Assembly (NCBI GenBank): GCA_937121175.1
Contig: CAKZKD010000005.1
Coordinates: 327,037 to 391,036 of the forward strand
Reading direction: 5' to 3'
DNA: 64,000 bases
DNA from: an uncultured Flavobacteriales bacterium
GTDB lineage: Bacteria > Bacteroidota > Bacteroidia > Flavobacteriales_G > Salibacteraceae
Part shown: one piece after another, positions 44,956 to 57,000 of the stretch
Position numbering within the stretch: position 1 is the first letter of the stretch
Layout of the letters: every line of letters starts with the position of its first letter
The notes under the pieces: generated by a model
The model's input: only the letters and a program-made list of their open reading frames with translations
Told to the model about the DNA's origin: nothing
Database searches by the model: none
Position numbers and translations under genes: made by a program

Positions 44956-47900
44956 ATGAAGATGCTAAACATAAAAATATCTACATACTGGATGTTAGCA
45001 ATGGTCTCACTGTTGTTTTCCAGCACTGTGTTGGGTCAAAACGATTCAGCTTTCATTATAAATAAGGGAACCAACTTTTTTGTGGATAGTGGCACCACTG
45101 TTACCATAAAAAATGGAAAGTTTATACAAGACGATACCTTATCTATTGAAAAATTCAACCTTGCCGGCGAACTCCAAGCAGATAGCGGAATTATTTCAAG
45201 AAATTACAACAAGAACAGGATGTTCCTTATTCCAGCTGTGGGCAATAACTACGGAAAAGTACTTATCAAAGCAGGTTCAATTAGTGGAACTGGTAACGCT
45301 CCAAGATTTGGAAATCTTCACTTAAATTCTACCGATTCGTTAAAATTAAATACCAATGTAGATGTAATCAACCAACTGGTTCTAGAAAACGGCATTCTGA
45401 ATCTAAACGCCAAACAGCTTAACCTTTTCTACGAAGAAAACTCAGCATCCATATACCAAGCGGAATTGACTGGTGAAGACGAAACAAAATTTATTGGAGA
45501 TGCAAAAGGCCTTGGCCAAGTTTCTGTGCGTTACCACAATCCTTTTAACCAAAAAGCAAGTACAGGAGGGGTAATTCCTAACACTACTTTTGGTGGAGTT
45601 GGAGCAACAGTTGGGGCCTCAAGTTATACCACCGATATCAACGTTTCAAGAGTGTACGATACCTCTCAGGCTCCCAATAACAATTTTGAAAACTACTTTC
45701 TAATTAACCCAGGAGCCAATATTAGTGACCCAGAAATAACGATAAACTATTTTAATCGTCAAAAACCTGCTGGTTCTAACCCGACCAAATACAAGGTATT
45801 TAGAGCGCCAACCGACGCCAACGCTAATTACCGACCAAGTATTTCTGTAGTGAATCAAGGTGCAAAAACCGTATTCACAGATAAAGCCCTTGTAACCAAT
45901 GTAGCTCAGCGGTATTTAATCGGCGATTGCCCTGTGGAGCCTATATTAACCCTCCAAAACAACTATTCTATTTGCGAAAATGACACGCCGTTTGTAATAA
46001 ACGCCTATCACGCTTCTCACACCAGTAGTTACACCTATCAGTGGTACAAAAACGGAACACCTGATGTTACTAATGGTAAAGATTCGACCTACTCCATTAA
46101 CGTAACTGACAATTACGCGATGTTGGTAACAGATACTTCTACTGGTTGTTTTAACTATTTTCAGTTCGATGTTTACGTTAATCCCAGCCCAAAAAACATA
46201 AACTTTACTGCACAAACCATAAAATGTGAAGACCGAGACATTGTGTTCACCAATACTACTGGAGCACTCTCTTCTGGGGCTTACAAAAACTCAAAATGGG
46301 ACTATAATGTTGCTAATTTAGGAACTAGCACGTCTACAGATTCTGGTAAAGCAAATGGTAAATTTATTTATGCCGATAGTGGTTCTTTTCAGGTTATGCT
46401 TATTATGGAAACCGATTCGGGTTGCAAAGACACCTCAGCCCAAACGATTGGCGTGCACAAAAATCCAAGCTCGGTAATTGCAGCTTCCACTTTTGAACGA
46501 TGCGCTAATGAAACCTTTGTTTTTCAGAACAATTCTACTCTCGGAGGCCCAGACCAAATACTGACTAGTTTCTGGAGTATAAATGGAATAGACGTCCAAA
46601 CTAAAAACAATCCAAATCAATTGCAAGATGCCCAATACAATCGGATTGCACCACCAGGACCAACCAATAGAAGTGAAACACTTATGCTAATTACGCTATC
46701 TAATGCGAACTGTAGAGATACCGCAACTCAAACCATACAAGTAAGACCTGTTCCTAGTGCCGTGCCGGCCATAGTAATTAACCCAACGCGAAACCCCATA
46801 AAATTTTGTATCGATACTACCATTTCTTTGCAAGCAAATTCTGTTCAGAACACGGTAAGTTTCAATTGGGACTTTGGAAATTCGGCTACAAATACAGCCA
46901 ATAACGCTAAAAGAACGCAACAAAACCCAAATTCTATTCTCTTCTCAGAGGCCGGAACATACATACCTAAAGTTCATGTTACTAGTAATTTAGGTTGTAA
47001 AGACTCCTTTCCAACAGCTTCAATTGTGGTACACCCGCTTCCTACACCCACGTTCGCAATACAAGAAGATACCGTATGCTATGGCACCGATATTAATCTC
47101 ACCAATACTAAGCAAGCCAACACAACATACAACTGGACTTTTGGTGATGCAACAACATCAAACTCGCAAAATGCAACCTTGGCAAAAACCTATAACTCAG
47201 ATGGTGTATTTACCATTAAACTAGATGCCGAGTCGCAGTTCGGTTGTAAAAACGATTCCAGCAAAATTGTTCGAATAAAGCCTATGCCTGCTGTTTCATT
47301 TACCACTAGCGATAAGTGTGAAGATAGCACCGTTACTTTTTCAACCACTGTAAATTCAACACCTGCCGGAGCAGCAGCGCTCAATGCTCCAACATACCAT
47401 TGGGACTTCGACAACACGAATGCAAATGCCTTAAACACGGCACAACGCAGCGTATTAAACCCCAGTATTACCTATCCGCAGCATAGTGGCGCGGGCAACT
47501 ACTCTCCCAATATTTTTGTTGTAGCCGAAAAATGTACCAGTTCAACTGCAACCAATACCATTACCATTTTCCCTAATCCTAGAGCAGCCTTTACTGGAGG
47601 AAATAACTGTAACGGAGGAGACATCGGGTTTACAAATACTTCTACTATTGACAACCCAGGTACCAACTCTTATAACTGGGATATGGGCGACGGAAATACC
47701 TCCCTGACCCACGCAGGAAGCTTTAACTACACGTACGCAAATCAAAGCTCGAGCAATTATACGGTTGTACTAAAAGCAACCAGTAATCAAGGCTGTATTC
47801 ATGACACTTCTGTATTGGTAAGAAACTATGCTTTACCCACTGCGAGCTTTAAAGATAGCTTGGCTAATCAATGTTTAGATTCCACCTCAACGTTTATCAA

Positions 47901-50900
47901 TCTTTCTACCATGACCGATGGCTCCACTATGCTGTACGATTGGAGGTATAATGATGGTGACTCTTCCACCCTAAAAGACCCAACGCATATTTACCAGAAC
48001 GATGGATTATATAACGTAAAACTTACCGTAAGACCTTCTGATTTGACAAACCCATGCCGAAGCGATACGACGATTGCAATTACAATTTATCCTCTACCAC
48101 AAACCAACTTTTCATTTACCGATAACTGCGCTGACGATAGCATTCGATTTACCAATAACACCACCATTAGCAGCGGAACAATAACCTACAAATGGAACTT
48201 CAACGGGCAAACTCCAGACACAACCATAACTGCTAATTCATTTAAGTATGCCTATACCACAGCTGCAACACGGCAAGTTATTTTGGAAGCAAGCTCAGAT
48301 AAAGGATGCCCAATAAGCGATACTCAAGATGTTCGGTTTTATGGCTATGTAAAAACACAGTTTGATACCAATAATGCAAGCGTATGTATTTTCGACACTT
48401 CCAAGTTCACCAACACCAGTATTGAAAAAGGAAATGACCCATGGTTATATCATTGGACGTTTGGAAATGGTGATACCTCAGCACTTGAAAATCCAAATGA
48501 ATATTATTCGCCAACAACTCCCGGATTTGGAATTGACCAGCCTTACACGGTCAAACTAGTTGTTAAGTCAAGCGACACTTCAAATGTCTGCACCGACAGC
48601 ATTCAAAAGGTAATATACATTCACCCACTCCCAGACTCTTCGTTTAACATTACGTTAGATACTTTTTGCCTTGGTATAAAAACCAGTTTCATTAAAAACA
48701 CCGCGCAAAACTTATACACTTATCATTGGGATTTTGGTGATGCAAACAACGATAGCAGCACTACATTTACACAGCACACGTACACCAATCACGGGTCTTT
48801 TACCCCTAAAATGACTGCTATCTCAGAGTACAATTGTGTAAGCGATGACACCCAAAATGTTTTCGTTTTACAAGTACCACAACCAAACTTCACCATTCAA
48901 AAAGACACCGTTTGTGCAACGGATACCATTGTACTTATTGACAGCTCAGATAACGTTGCCAATCAATACGTTTGGAATTTTGGAGACGGCACGCCCAACG
49001 ATTCAAATCGCTCAAGACTAGATACCATTCGTCGAGTTTACCCTGGTGCTAATATTTACCAAGTATCACTTACTGGAATAAAAGGCGAGTGCTTCAAAAC
49101 CATTCGTAAATCTGTGGTAATTGAACCTGACCCAGTTGTTCAATTTACACTCAACCGAGATGCAAATAACGGGAGTAAAGTAGATATTGCGAATACTTCT
49201 TACCTTCCAAACGGTAGCAATGGAACCCTTTCGTTTGACTGGAGTTTCGGAGATGGAAATACTGACACAACTAAACTCAATTTCTTCAGCCATTTATATG
49301 CAAACACCGGAAGGTACGGAGTAAAACTTGTCGCAACCTCAAGCTTTGGCTGTGTTGATGAAAAAATAGATTCGATAACAACCGTTGGTTCGCCAACTTC
49401 AGATTTTGCTTTGTCTCAAACTACAGTTTGCAAGGGCGATAGCTTCACATTTACCAACAATTCTGCAAATGCTCAAACCTATTTCTGGAACTTTGGTGAT
49501 GGCTCAACAAGTACGTCGGCAACTCCAAAGCACAACTATACCCAATCTGGTAAATACTTGGTTCAGTTGATAGCTAAAGACACCAATAACTACTCCGATA
49601 CCAGTTCACAATTGGTTACCATTAACGCCATTCCAATTGTACAATTCACGAACAACTCAAACATTTGTGCGGGTAGCCAAGTAGTATTAAATAACACCTC
49701 GTTTGTTCAGTCCAGTGATACACTAGCATACAAGTGGTTTTTTGGCGATAATGATACGAGTGTAAATCAAAATACAATTCATAGGTATGATACTGGGTCA
49801 ACGTATCAAATTCTGTTGGAAGTTACCTCTAGCGCAGGTTGTGTTGACAGCTTAACTAAATCCGTCAATGTATATTCTGGACCAATAGCTCAGTTTGATT
49901 CTGCTGGAGCTCGTGCCTGTGCCGGTTCGTTAAGCGCATTAACCAATCAGACTACCATAAAAACTGGAGAAACTATTTCGGGTTACTTATGGAGGTTACA
50001 AGGAGTTCCAAATCAGCCAACGACTCAAAACACAAGTATTACTTACGGAAGTGCAGGCCAGTATGCAGTGGAACTAGTTGCAACCTCAACCAGAGGTTGT
50101 AAAGATTCCATTACCCAACTCATTACCATTGATTCAGTGCCTACTTTAAATTTTGGTGGAACTCAAAACACTTGTGGAACTTCGCTAACCTTAGACGCTC
50201 AAAATCCAGGTTCTACTTATTCTTGGAACACTTCGGCTTCGACCAAAACAATTACCGTAAACACAAGCGGAACCTATGCTGTAACAGTAACCTCACCCGG
50301 GGCACAATCTTGCCAAACCATAGATACGGTAGTCGTTAATTTGAATACTCAAGTTGACCCTAATCTTGGCAACAACTTCTCTGCCTGTGGCGATACAACC
50401 TTGGATGCAAATAATCCAGGTTCAACATACAATTGGGCTTGGACAAGTGGCTCAAGTACTTCTCGTACAATCAATGTAACAGCATCAGGAACTTACCGCG
50501 TTACCGTTACCGACCAAAATGGCTGTGTTGGTTTAGATACGGTAACTGCCACAATCACTGCTCCACCAGTTGTTAGTTTGGGAGCTAATATCAATGTTTG
50601 TGCTGGTACGCCAGTAACTTTGGACGCTGGTAACACAGGATTCAATTTTAATTGGTCAAATAACGCGACGACACAAACGATTAATAACCCTGCTACAGGA
50701 GTTTATGTAGTAGCTGTTACCGACCCAAGTACGCTGTGTGTTTCTAACGATACAATCAACGTTCAGTACCAAAACGCACCAACATTCACCCTAGGTTCAG
50801 ACAGAAGTGTTTGCGGAACGCAAAGCGTTTTACTTAATGCCGGAGCATTTGCCAATGGAACCTATTTATGGTCAGATAACAGCAGTTTGCAGACATTAGC

Positions 50901-53900
50901 GGTTAACCAAACTGGCACGTATTGGGCAAAAATCACCGACAATTCTAATTCCTGTTCGACCACCGATACCGTGCAAGTTACTGTGAATGCAAACCCAACT
51001 CCTTCTTTAGCCAATGTAAGTGGATGTGCGGGAACTAACTTGACCTTATCTCCATTAAGCGGCTCAAATGCAGGCTACACATTCTCTTGGAGTGACAACA
51101 GTACTGACTCAACTTTAGTTCCAACCAGCACGGGTCTTTATTCAGTTACGGTTACTAACGCAACTACCGCCTGTTTTGCCTCAGCAAGCAGCAATGTATC
51201 TATTAACACGACTCCAACCGTTAACCTCGGAAACGATACGAATCTGTGCGGTGGTTCTTCATTATTGCTTTCGGTTGGAAGTACGAGTTATAGCGCTGCT
51301 TGGTCAACTGGAAGTAACAGCCCTGCAATCTCGGTAAGTAACGCCGGATCCTACTACGTTTCAGCAACACAAAACAGCTGTACAGATACCGATACTATTG
51401 TAATCACCTCAACGGCTAAACCAATGGTAAATTTAGGTACCCAATCTTCTATTTGCTCCAACGATACGCTTCAGTTGGATGCCGGAAACGCAGGAAGCAA
51501 CTATTTATGGAGCGACGCTTCTACGAATCAGGTTTTAAATGTTACCTCAAGTGGATTTTACTCCGTTACGGTAACGGATGCCAACGGATGTACAGGCAAT
51601 GCCAATTTAAACGTCCAATCATTTACAGCGCCAACCGTGGACTTAGGTGGAAACGATACCATTTGTCAAGGTCAATCCGTAATTTTAAATGCTCAAAACC
51701 CGGGAGCTACTTATTCTTGGAATACAACGGCTACAACCCAAGCTATTCAAGCAAGCGCTGCGAACTCATTTATTGTAACGGTAACAGACCAAAATAACTG
51801 TACCGACTCAGATACTATGGCCATTGTGCACACCACTCCGCCAGTAGTTAACCTTGGCGGAAACAAAGCAATATGCTCAGGTGCGGTCGATACATTGAAT
51901 GCCGGAAACCCTGGTTTAAGCTATAATTGGAGTACAGGAGATACAACACAAAAAATACTCGTATCGACTGGAGGTACATTCAGAGTTACGGTTACTAATG
52001 GCAGCTGCTCGGCTCAAGACCAAATGGTTGTTTCGGTAAATGCAGTGCCAAACGTAAATCTAGGTGTTGATAAAGTGGGTTGCGTTGGCGATTCCATTAC
52101 GCTAGCTCCACTAAATAATTACGCGGCAGGAACCACCTATAACTGGTCAACCACAGGAAACACAAGAACCATTAAGACTGGAACTGCTGGTAACTTTGCA
52201 CTATCAGTAACCAACGCTAATAATTGTTCGGGAACGGATACCGTATCGGTTTCTATTCTAGCGGTTCCGGTTGTTAATCTTCCAAGTACTATCACTGCAT
52301 GTGGCGATACCATTTTGGACGCAGGAAATGCTGGTGCAACATTCTCTTGGAATACCAATGCAACCACACAAACGGTATCAGCAAATCAATCGGGCACTTA
52401 TATCGTTGATGTTTCTGTAAGTAATTGTAGCTCAAAGGATACTGCTGTAGTGACCATAAATGCATTGCCAGTTGTAAATTTAGGAAGCGATATTTCTGCG
52501 TGTGCCAACAATGCACCTACATTCAATGCTGGCCTTATTGGTAAAAAATATTTATGGAAAAGTGGAGATACCACTCAAACTTACACACCAAGTACATCAG
52601 ATACCCTTTGGGTAATGGTAACCGATAATAAAGGTTGTGCTGGTTCAGATACAGTTATCGCTAATTTCAATGCAGGCCCTGCCCTTTCACTTGGCAACGA
52701 TTTGGATAGTTGTCACTACCAAGATTTGACTTTAGATGCACAAAACGCTGGAAATCGATTCCTATGGTCCACTGGAAGTAGAACACAAACTATTTCGGTT
52801 AACACAACTGGGGCTTATTCTGTTACTGTAACCGACGCTCAAAATTGTTCTTCTGACGATGCCATAAACGTAACGCTAAACTCCATTCCAACGGTAAACC
52901 TTGGTCAGGACAGAAGCGTTTGTGATAGCACCACCTTATTGGCCGGAAATACAGGAAGCACCTATTTATGGAATGACAATTCTACCAATGAAAATCTATT
53001 GGTACAAAATGCAGGCACCTACTGGGTAGAAGTAACCAATGCAAAATCTTGTGTAAGTAAAGATACCGTGGTTATGACCATACTTCCTACTCCAACACTT
53101 GACTTGGGAGCTGATACAAGTCTATGCTCAGGCAATACGCTAACCTTAAATGCTAATAACGGGTCTAACACCGTATTGTGGTCAAACAACGCCTCTACCC
53201 AAACAATTACTATCGGAAACTTAGGTACCTACTGGGCCAAGGTGACGAACTCATTGGGTTGTTCTAAAACAGATACCGTTAATGTAAGTATTGGCGCCTC
53301 TCCAATCGTAGAATTAGGAAACGATACCGGCTTCTGTATTAATCAGGAGTTACCATTAGATGCCCAAAATGCGGGGTCAACTTATATTTGGGGAGGCGAT
53401 AATAATTTCTCAGATACCAGCAAAATTGCGACGGTTTCTGCAGCTGGAAAATATTATGTACAAGTAACTACTGCTGGAGGCTGTATAGGTTCTGACACCA
53501 TAAACTTCACACCAAAAACCGATACTGTTTATGCCTACTTTTTATCTACTAGTAAAGTTGAAATTGGCGATACGGTTCAATTTGTTGATTTATCTTATCC
53601 AAATATAACAAGCTGGAATTATGACTTTGGAGATTTGAATACTTCAACCCTTCAAGACCCAGAGCACCGCTATTTAGTTGACGGGAAATACAACGTATCC
53701 TTAACGGTAAGCAATGGTTCATGTCAAGACACAAGAACTAAAGAAATTGAAGTTTCTAAGCGGCTTAAGTTTATTTCAACAGACGACCCTAATCGTCATG
53801 TCGATTACCTTGAACCTACTCAATTCATTAAATCAAATCTATATCCGAATCCAAGTAAAGGGTCATTCCGATTGTTGCTTGAATTGAATCAGGTGGACAA

Positions 53901-54075
53901 CATTGGCATTTACTTCTTCGACATGAGAGGAACGGTGCTTCACCAAGAAATTATTGAAGGCGTAGATGCATACGTAAATGATTTTCATTTCGATAATCTA
54001 GCACCAGGCATGTATTTCATGCAAACGAACCTTGGTAGAGAACGCAAAATTTTTAGAGTAGTAATTACACGATAA
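44956..54075 (+). CDS. Giant PKD/Ig-like repeat surface protein with T9SS type A sorting domain
   Basis: A 3039-residue secreted adhesin-like protein. It has a signal peptide (1-28), an N-terminal region of about 300 residues with parallel-beta-helix-like sequence (LNLNAKQLNLF), about 15 PKD-like domains (roughly 330-1720; typical WNFGDGSTS, WDFGDANND), 16 Ig-like repeats of about 70 residues (1727-2855), one last PKD domain (about 2870-2945), and a C-terminal T9SS type A sorting domain (YPNPSKGSFRLLLE to KIFRVVITR). Most domains carry one Cys near each end, so internal disulfides are likely. It should be exported by Sec, then by T9SS, to the cell surface. No enzymatic domain is seen; adhesion or motility is an inference. 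Confidence 0.85.
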   Translation: MKMLNIKISTYWMLAMVSLLFSSTVLGQNDSAFIINKGTNFFVDSGTTVTIKNGKFIQDDTLSIEKFNLAGELQADSGIISRNYNKNRMFLIPAVGNNYGKVLIKAGSISGTGNAPRFGNLHLNSTDSLKLNTNVDVINQLVLENGILNLNAKQLNLFYEENSASIYQAELTGEDETKFIGDAKGLGQVSVRYHNPFNQKASTGGVIPNTTFGGVGATVGASSYTTDINVSRVYDTSQAPNNNFENYFLINPGANISDPEITINYFNRQKPAGSNPTKYKVFRAPTDANANYRPSISVVNQGAKTVFTDKALVTNVAQRYLIGDCPVEPILTLQNNYSICENDTPFVINAYHASHTSSYTYQWYKNGTPDVTNGKDSTYSINVTDNYAMLVTDTSTGCFNYFQFDVYVNPSPKNINFTAQTIKCEDRDIVFTNTTGALSSGAYKNSKWDYNVANLGTSTSTDSGKANGKFIYADSGSFQVMLIMETDSGCKDTSAQTIGVHKNPSSVIAASTFERCANETFVFQNNSTLGGPDQILTSFWSINGIDVQTKNNPNQLQDAQYNRIAPPGPTNRSETLMLITLSNANCRDTATQTIQVRPVPSAVPAIVINPTRNPIKFCIDTTISLQANSVQNTVSFNWDFGNSATNTANNAKRTQQNPNSILFSEAGTYIPKVHVTSNLGCKDSFPTASIVVHPLPTPTFAIQEDTVCYGTDINLTNTKQANTTYNWTFGDATTSNSQNATLAKTYNSDGVFTIKLDAESQFGCKNDSSKIVRIKPMPAVSFTTSDKCEDSTVTFSTTVNSTPAGAAALNAPTYHWDFDNTNANALNTAQRSVLNPSITYPQHSGAGNYSPNIFVVAEKCTSSTATNTITIFPNPRAAFTGGNNCNGGDIGFTNTSTIDNPGTNSYNWDMGDGNTSLTHAGSFNYTYANQSSSNYTVVLKATSNQGCIHDTSVLVRNYALPTASFKDSLANQCLDSTSTFINLSTMTDGSTMLYDWRYNDGDSSTLKDPTHIYQNDGLYNVKLTVRPSDLTNPCRSDTTIAITIYPLPQTNFSFTDNCADDSIRFTNNTTISSGTITYKWNFNGQTPDTTITANSFKYAYTTAATRQVILEASSDKGCPISDTQDVRFYGYVKTQFDTNNASVCIFDTSKFTNTSIEKGNDPWLYHWTFGNGDTSALENPNEYYSPTTPGFGIDQPYTVKLVVKSSDTSNVCTDSIQKVIYIHPLPDSSFNITLDTFCLGIKTSFIKNTAQNLYTYHWDFGDANNDSSTTFTQHTYTNHGSFTPKMTAISEYNCVSDDTQNVFVLQVPQPNFTIQKDTVCATDTIVLIDSSDNVANQYVWNFGDGTPNDSNRSRLDTIRRVYPGANIYQVSLTGIKGECFKTIRKSVVIEPDPVVQFTLNRDANNGSKVDIANTSYLPNGSNGTLSFDWSFGDGNTDTTKLNFFSHLYANTGRYGVKLVATSSFGCVDEKIDSITTVGSPTSDFALSQTTVCKGDSFTFTNNSANAQTYFWNFGDGSTSTSATPKHNYTQSGKYLVQLIAKDTNNYSDTSSQLVTINAIPIVQFTNNSNICAGSQVVLNNTSFVQSSDTLAYKWFFGDNDTSVNQNTIHRYDTGSTYQILLEVTSSAGCVDSLTKSVNVYSGPIAQFDSAGARACAGSLSALTNQTTIKTGETISGYLWRLQGVPNQPTTQNTSITYGSAGQYAVELVATSTRGCKDSITQLITIDSVPTLNFGGTQNTCGTSLTLDAQNPGSTYSWNTSASTKTITVNTSGTYAVTVTSPGAQSCQTIDTVVVNLNTQVDPNLGNNFSACGDTTLDANNPGSTYNWAWTSGSSTSRTINVTASGTYRVTVTDQNGCVGLDTVTATITAPPVVSLGANINVCAGTPVTLDAGNTGFNFNWSNNATTQTINNPATGVYVVAVTDPSTLCVSNDTINVQYQNAPTFTLGSDRSVCGTQSVLLNAGAFANGTYLWSDNSSLQTLAVNQTGTYWAKITDNSNSCSTTDTVQVTVNANPTPSLANVSGCAGTNLTLSPLSGSNAGYTFSWSDNSTDSTLVPTSTGLYSVTVTNATTACFASASSNVSINTTPTVNLGNDTNLCGGSSLLLSVGSTSYSAAWSTGSNSPAISVSNAGSYYVSATQNSCTDTDTIVITSTAKPMVNLGTQSSICSNDTLQLDAGNAGSNYLWSDASTNQVLNVTSSGFYSVTVTDANGCTGNANLNVQSFTAPTVDLGGNDTICQGQSVILNAQNPGATYSWNTTATTQAIQASAANSFIVTVTDQNNCTDSDTMAIVHTTPPVVNLGGNKAICSGAVDTLNAGNPGLSYNWSTGDTTQKILVSTGGTFRVTVTNGSCSAQDQMVVSVNAVPNVNLGVDKVGCVGDSITLAPLNNYAAGTTYNWSTTGNTRTIKTGTAGNFALSVTNANNCSGTDTVSVSILAVPVVNLPSTITACGDTILDAGNAGATFSWNTNATTQTVSANQSGTYIVDVSVSNCSSKDTAVVTINALPVVNLGSDISACANNAPTFNAGLIGKKYLWKSGDTTQTYTPSTSDTLWVMVTDNKGCAGSDTVIANFNAGPALSLGNDLDSCHYQDLTLDAQNAGNRFLWSTGSRTQTISVNTTGAYSVTVTDAQNCSSDDAINVTLNSIPTVNLGQDRSVCDSTTLLAGNTGSTYLWNDNSTNENLLVQNAGTYWVEVTNAKSCVSKDTVVMTILPTPTLDLGADTSLCSGNTLTLNANNGSNTVLWSNNASTQTITIGNLGTYWAKVTNSLGCSKTDTVNVSIGASPIVELGNDTGFCINQELPLDAQNAGSTYIWGGDNNFSDTSKIATVSAAGKYYVQVTTAGGCIGSDTINFTPKTDTVYAYFLSTSKVEIGDTVQFVDLSYPNITSWNYDFGDLNTSTLQDPEHRYLVDGKYNVSLTVSNGSCQDTRTKEIEVSKRLKFISTDDPNRHVDYLEPTQFIKSNLYPNPSKGSFRLLLELNQVDNIGIYFFDMRGTVLHQEIIEGVDAYVNDFHFDNLAPGMYFMQTNLGRERKIFRVVITR
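50135..53520 (+). repeat. Sixteen tandem ~70-residue Ig-like repeats
   Basis: Each unit follows V-x-L-G-x-x-x-x-x-C-x-x-x-x-x-L-[DN]-A-x-[NG]-x-G-x-x-Y-x-W-[SN], then T-x-x-[IL]-x-V, G-x-Y-x-V-x-V-T, then C-x-x-x-D-T, for example VNLGTQSSICSNDTLQLDAG and VELGNDTGFCINQELPLDAQ. I count 16 units (about 205-220 bp each). A Cys about ten residues in and another about 45 later recur in nearly every unit. The units are diverged at DNA level, so this is an old array. Confidence 0.85.
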
Positions 54076-54084
54076 TAGTATAGA

Positions 54085-57000
54085 ATGAGAGCACATTTTT
54101 TATATCTGATAGTGATTTTTTCATTGGCTGTTCCATTGAAATCAATGGCAAATTCACCTACACCCATATCTGTTGGTGGCACACTCCAAACAGCTACTGC
54201 CAATGCGCTAGATTCTGCTTGCTCTGGCAGTAATTCTGGCACATTGACCTTAAGCGGTCAGTTTGGAACTATTGTTAGATGGGAAACCTCAACATCGGGC
54301 GGAAACCCATGGAGTTCTATTGCCCATACAGGAACATCATACACGTACTCAAACCTTACTCAAACAACTTATTTCAGAGTAATTGTAAAAAATGGTGGCG
54401 ACCCAGAAGCAGCTTCTACAAGTGTTCAAATTCGAGTTGACCAGGCGACTGTAGTTGGAACTGTAACTGGAGACAACTTTGTTTGCACGAATTCCAATTC
54501 AGGAGTAATTAATGTCACTGCAGGTACTGGAGGAATTGTAAGTTGGCAAACGTCGTTCAACAATGGAACTGCTTGGAATGAAAATGCAACTAACGTGAAT
54601 GCTCAATCCTACACCAACTTAACTGCCACAACTTGGTATCGTGCAGTGGCACAAAATGGTGCTTGTGCCAAAGACACTTCAAACATTGCCAAAGTCATTG
54701 TAAATACGCAAACTGCAGGTGGTACCGTATTAGCGAAAAACGGTTTAGCTACCATTACGGCTTGTATTGGAAATCAACAAGACACGTTAACATTATCGGG
54801 AAAATCTGGAAATGTAATTGGTTGGGAAACCGCTAATTCTAATTCAGGTCCATGGTCTTATATTTTTAATTCGGGCACAAAAGAGGTCTATCAAAACCTG
54901 AATTCTACTACCTATTATAGAGCTATAGTGCATAATCCTGGTTGCGATACCGTTTTCTCCGCAATAGGTAAAATTGAAATTGATTCTGCAAGTACTGCTG
55001 GCAATATTAGTGGTACCGAAGATTTATGCGCTGGAACGAACAGCGGCTCACTGACCTTATCCGGAAATACAGGTTCGGTTCAAAACTGGCTGACTTCAAC
55101 CGACGGAACAAATTATTCGTTACTGCCAAACCCAACAAGTTCGTACTCCATAAGTAATCAGGTGCAAACCACCTACTATAAAGCTTTTGTGAAAAATGGA
55201 GTTTGCCCTAATGACACCAGTAATGCGCACCTCGTAGAAGTAAATGCAGCTACAGTTGGCGGCTCCGTAAATGGCACTTCAAATGTTTGTTTCGGAATTA
55301 ATGGAGGTAATCTTAATCTTACCGGTAACACTGGAGAGGTTTTGCGCTGGCAAAGTAGTCCGACTGGAAATAACCCTTGGACCGATATCGTAAAACTAGA
55401 TAGCACGTTGAATTACAGCAATATCGAAAACACAACTTCATTCCGTGCTGTTGTGCAAAATTCGGGTTGTTTAGTGGCTTTTTCGAATGCGGCAAAACTT
55501 ACGATTGACGCAACTACCCAAAGCGGAACACTGACCGGTACAGGTGCAATTTGCGCCAGTGGAAATTCAGGAGGTGTATATTCGGTAAACAAAACAGGTT
55601 CAACTGTTGATTGGCTAACCTCCACTAATAATGGCGCAACATGGAGCTTGGTTTCTACAACAAATGACACCATTTCTTTTAACAATCTCGCTACCGAAAC
55701 TTGGTATCGAAGCATTGTAAAATCGGGTGTTTGTATCGCCGATACAACTACCATTGGTAAGTTGACCATTTCACCGGCAACGGTAGGCGGAAAAGTAAAC
55801 GACTCAGCAGTGGTCTGCGCTTCCTCCAATGGAGCCACACTTAAACTATCTGGTCATACAGGAGATATTATTCGTTGGGAAAGCGCCTCAAATAGCGGCG
55901 GTCCGTGGGGTTCTGTAACAAACACTACGGATAGTTTGGTGTACAGTAACTTGCTGAACAGCGCCTACTTCCGCGCAATAGTGCAATCACCAGACTGTAA
56001 CTCATTACCGTCGGAAGCAGCTTACATAGACGTTATTCCTGTTTTGAGAGGTGGAAATTTATCAGGAAGTACTTCAGTTTGTGACAACAGCAACTCTGGA
56101 GTTATTTCCTTAAACAACCAAAGCGGCAATATTTCTAAATGGCAAGTATCTACCGATACCATGCAAACTTGGACGGACATTTCCAACACAACCACCAAGA
56201 ATAATTATTCCAACTTAACCATATCCAGTCACTATCGTGTGGAAATTACGGGGCCTTCTTGTGGAAGTTTATTTAGCGATACAGCAGTTGTTTGGGTGAA
56301 CTCTACTCCTATTTCGAATTATGCGGTAACTAGGGTTTGTCAATCGTCGATTTCTGCATTTACCAATCAAACCATTAATGGAAATGCGAACACCTACTTC
56401 TGGGATTTAGGTGACGGAAATTCAGCACTTACAGAAAACCCAAATCACATTTATGCCAATCCTGGAAGCTATTCAGTACAACTCACGGTAACGTCAGCCA
56501 ATAATTGTATTTCAAGCATAACTAAAACGGCAATCGTGGATACTCTTCCGGTAGTGAATTATACCCATACTACCGAATGTGTTGGAAATGCAACGATGTT
56601 CACCAACAGCTCAACACCCGCTGCTGGAAATTCTAACTGGTCGTTCGGCAACGGACAAACTTCGACCAATTATTCGCCTTCTAATGGCTACGCCGCCAAT
56701 GGTAATTACAAGGTAAAATTGACTTTTACAGCGCCAAATAATTGCGTGGATTCAGCAGTTAAAAGTGTCACGGTAAACGCAACTCCAAATTCGAGTTGGT
56801 CTGTACCAAAAACAGCTGAGAACAAATCAGTAACATTTGCAAACAACTCAAACATTGCTACAGGTAACCTTTCTTATTTGTGGAAATTCGGAGACGGGAA
56901 TACATCAAACGCACAAAATCCGACTCACACTTTTGCGGATACTGGAAATTATTCTACAGAGCTAATTGCTTTCACACAATTTTGTAGCGATACGCTAACC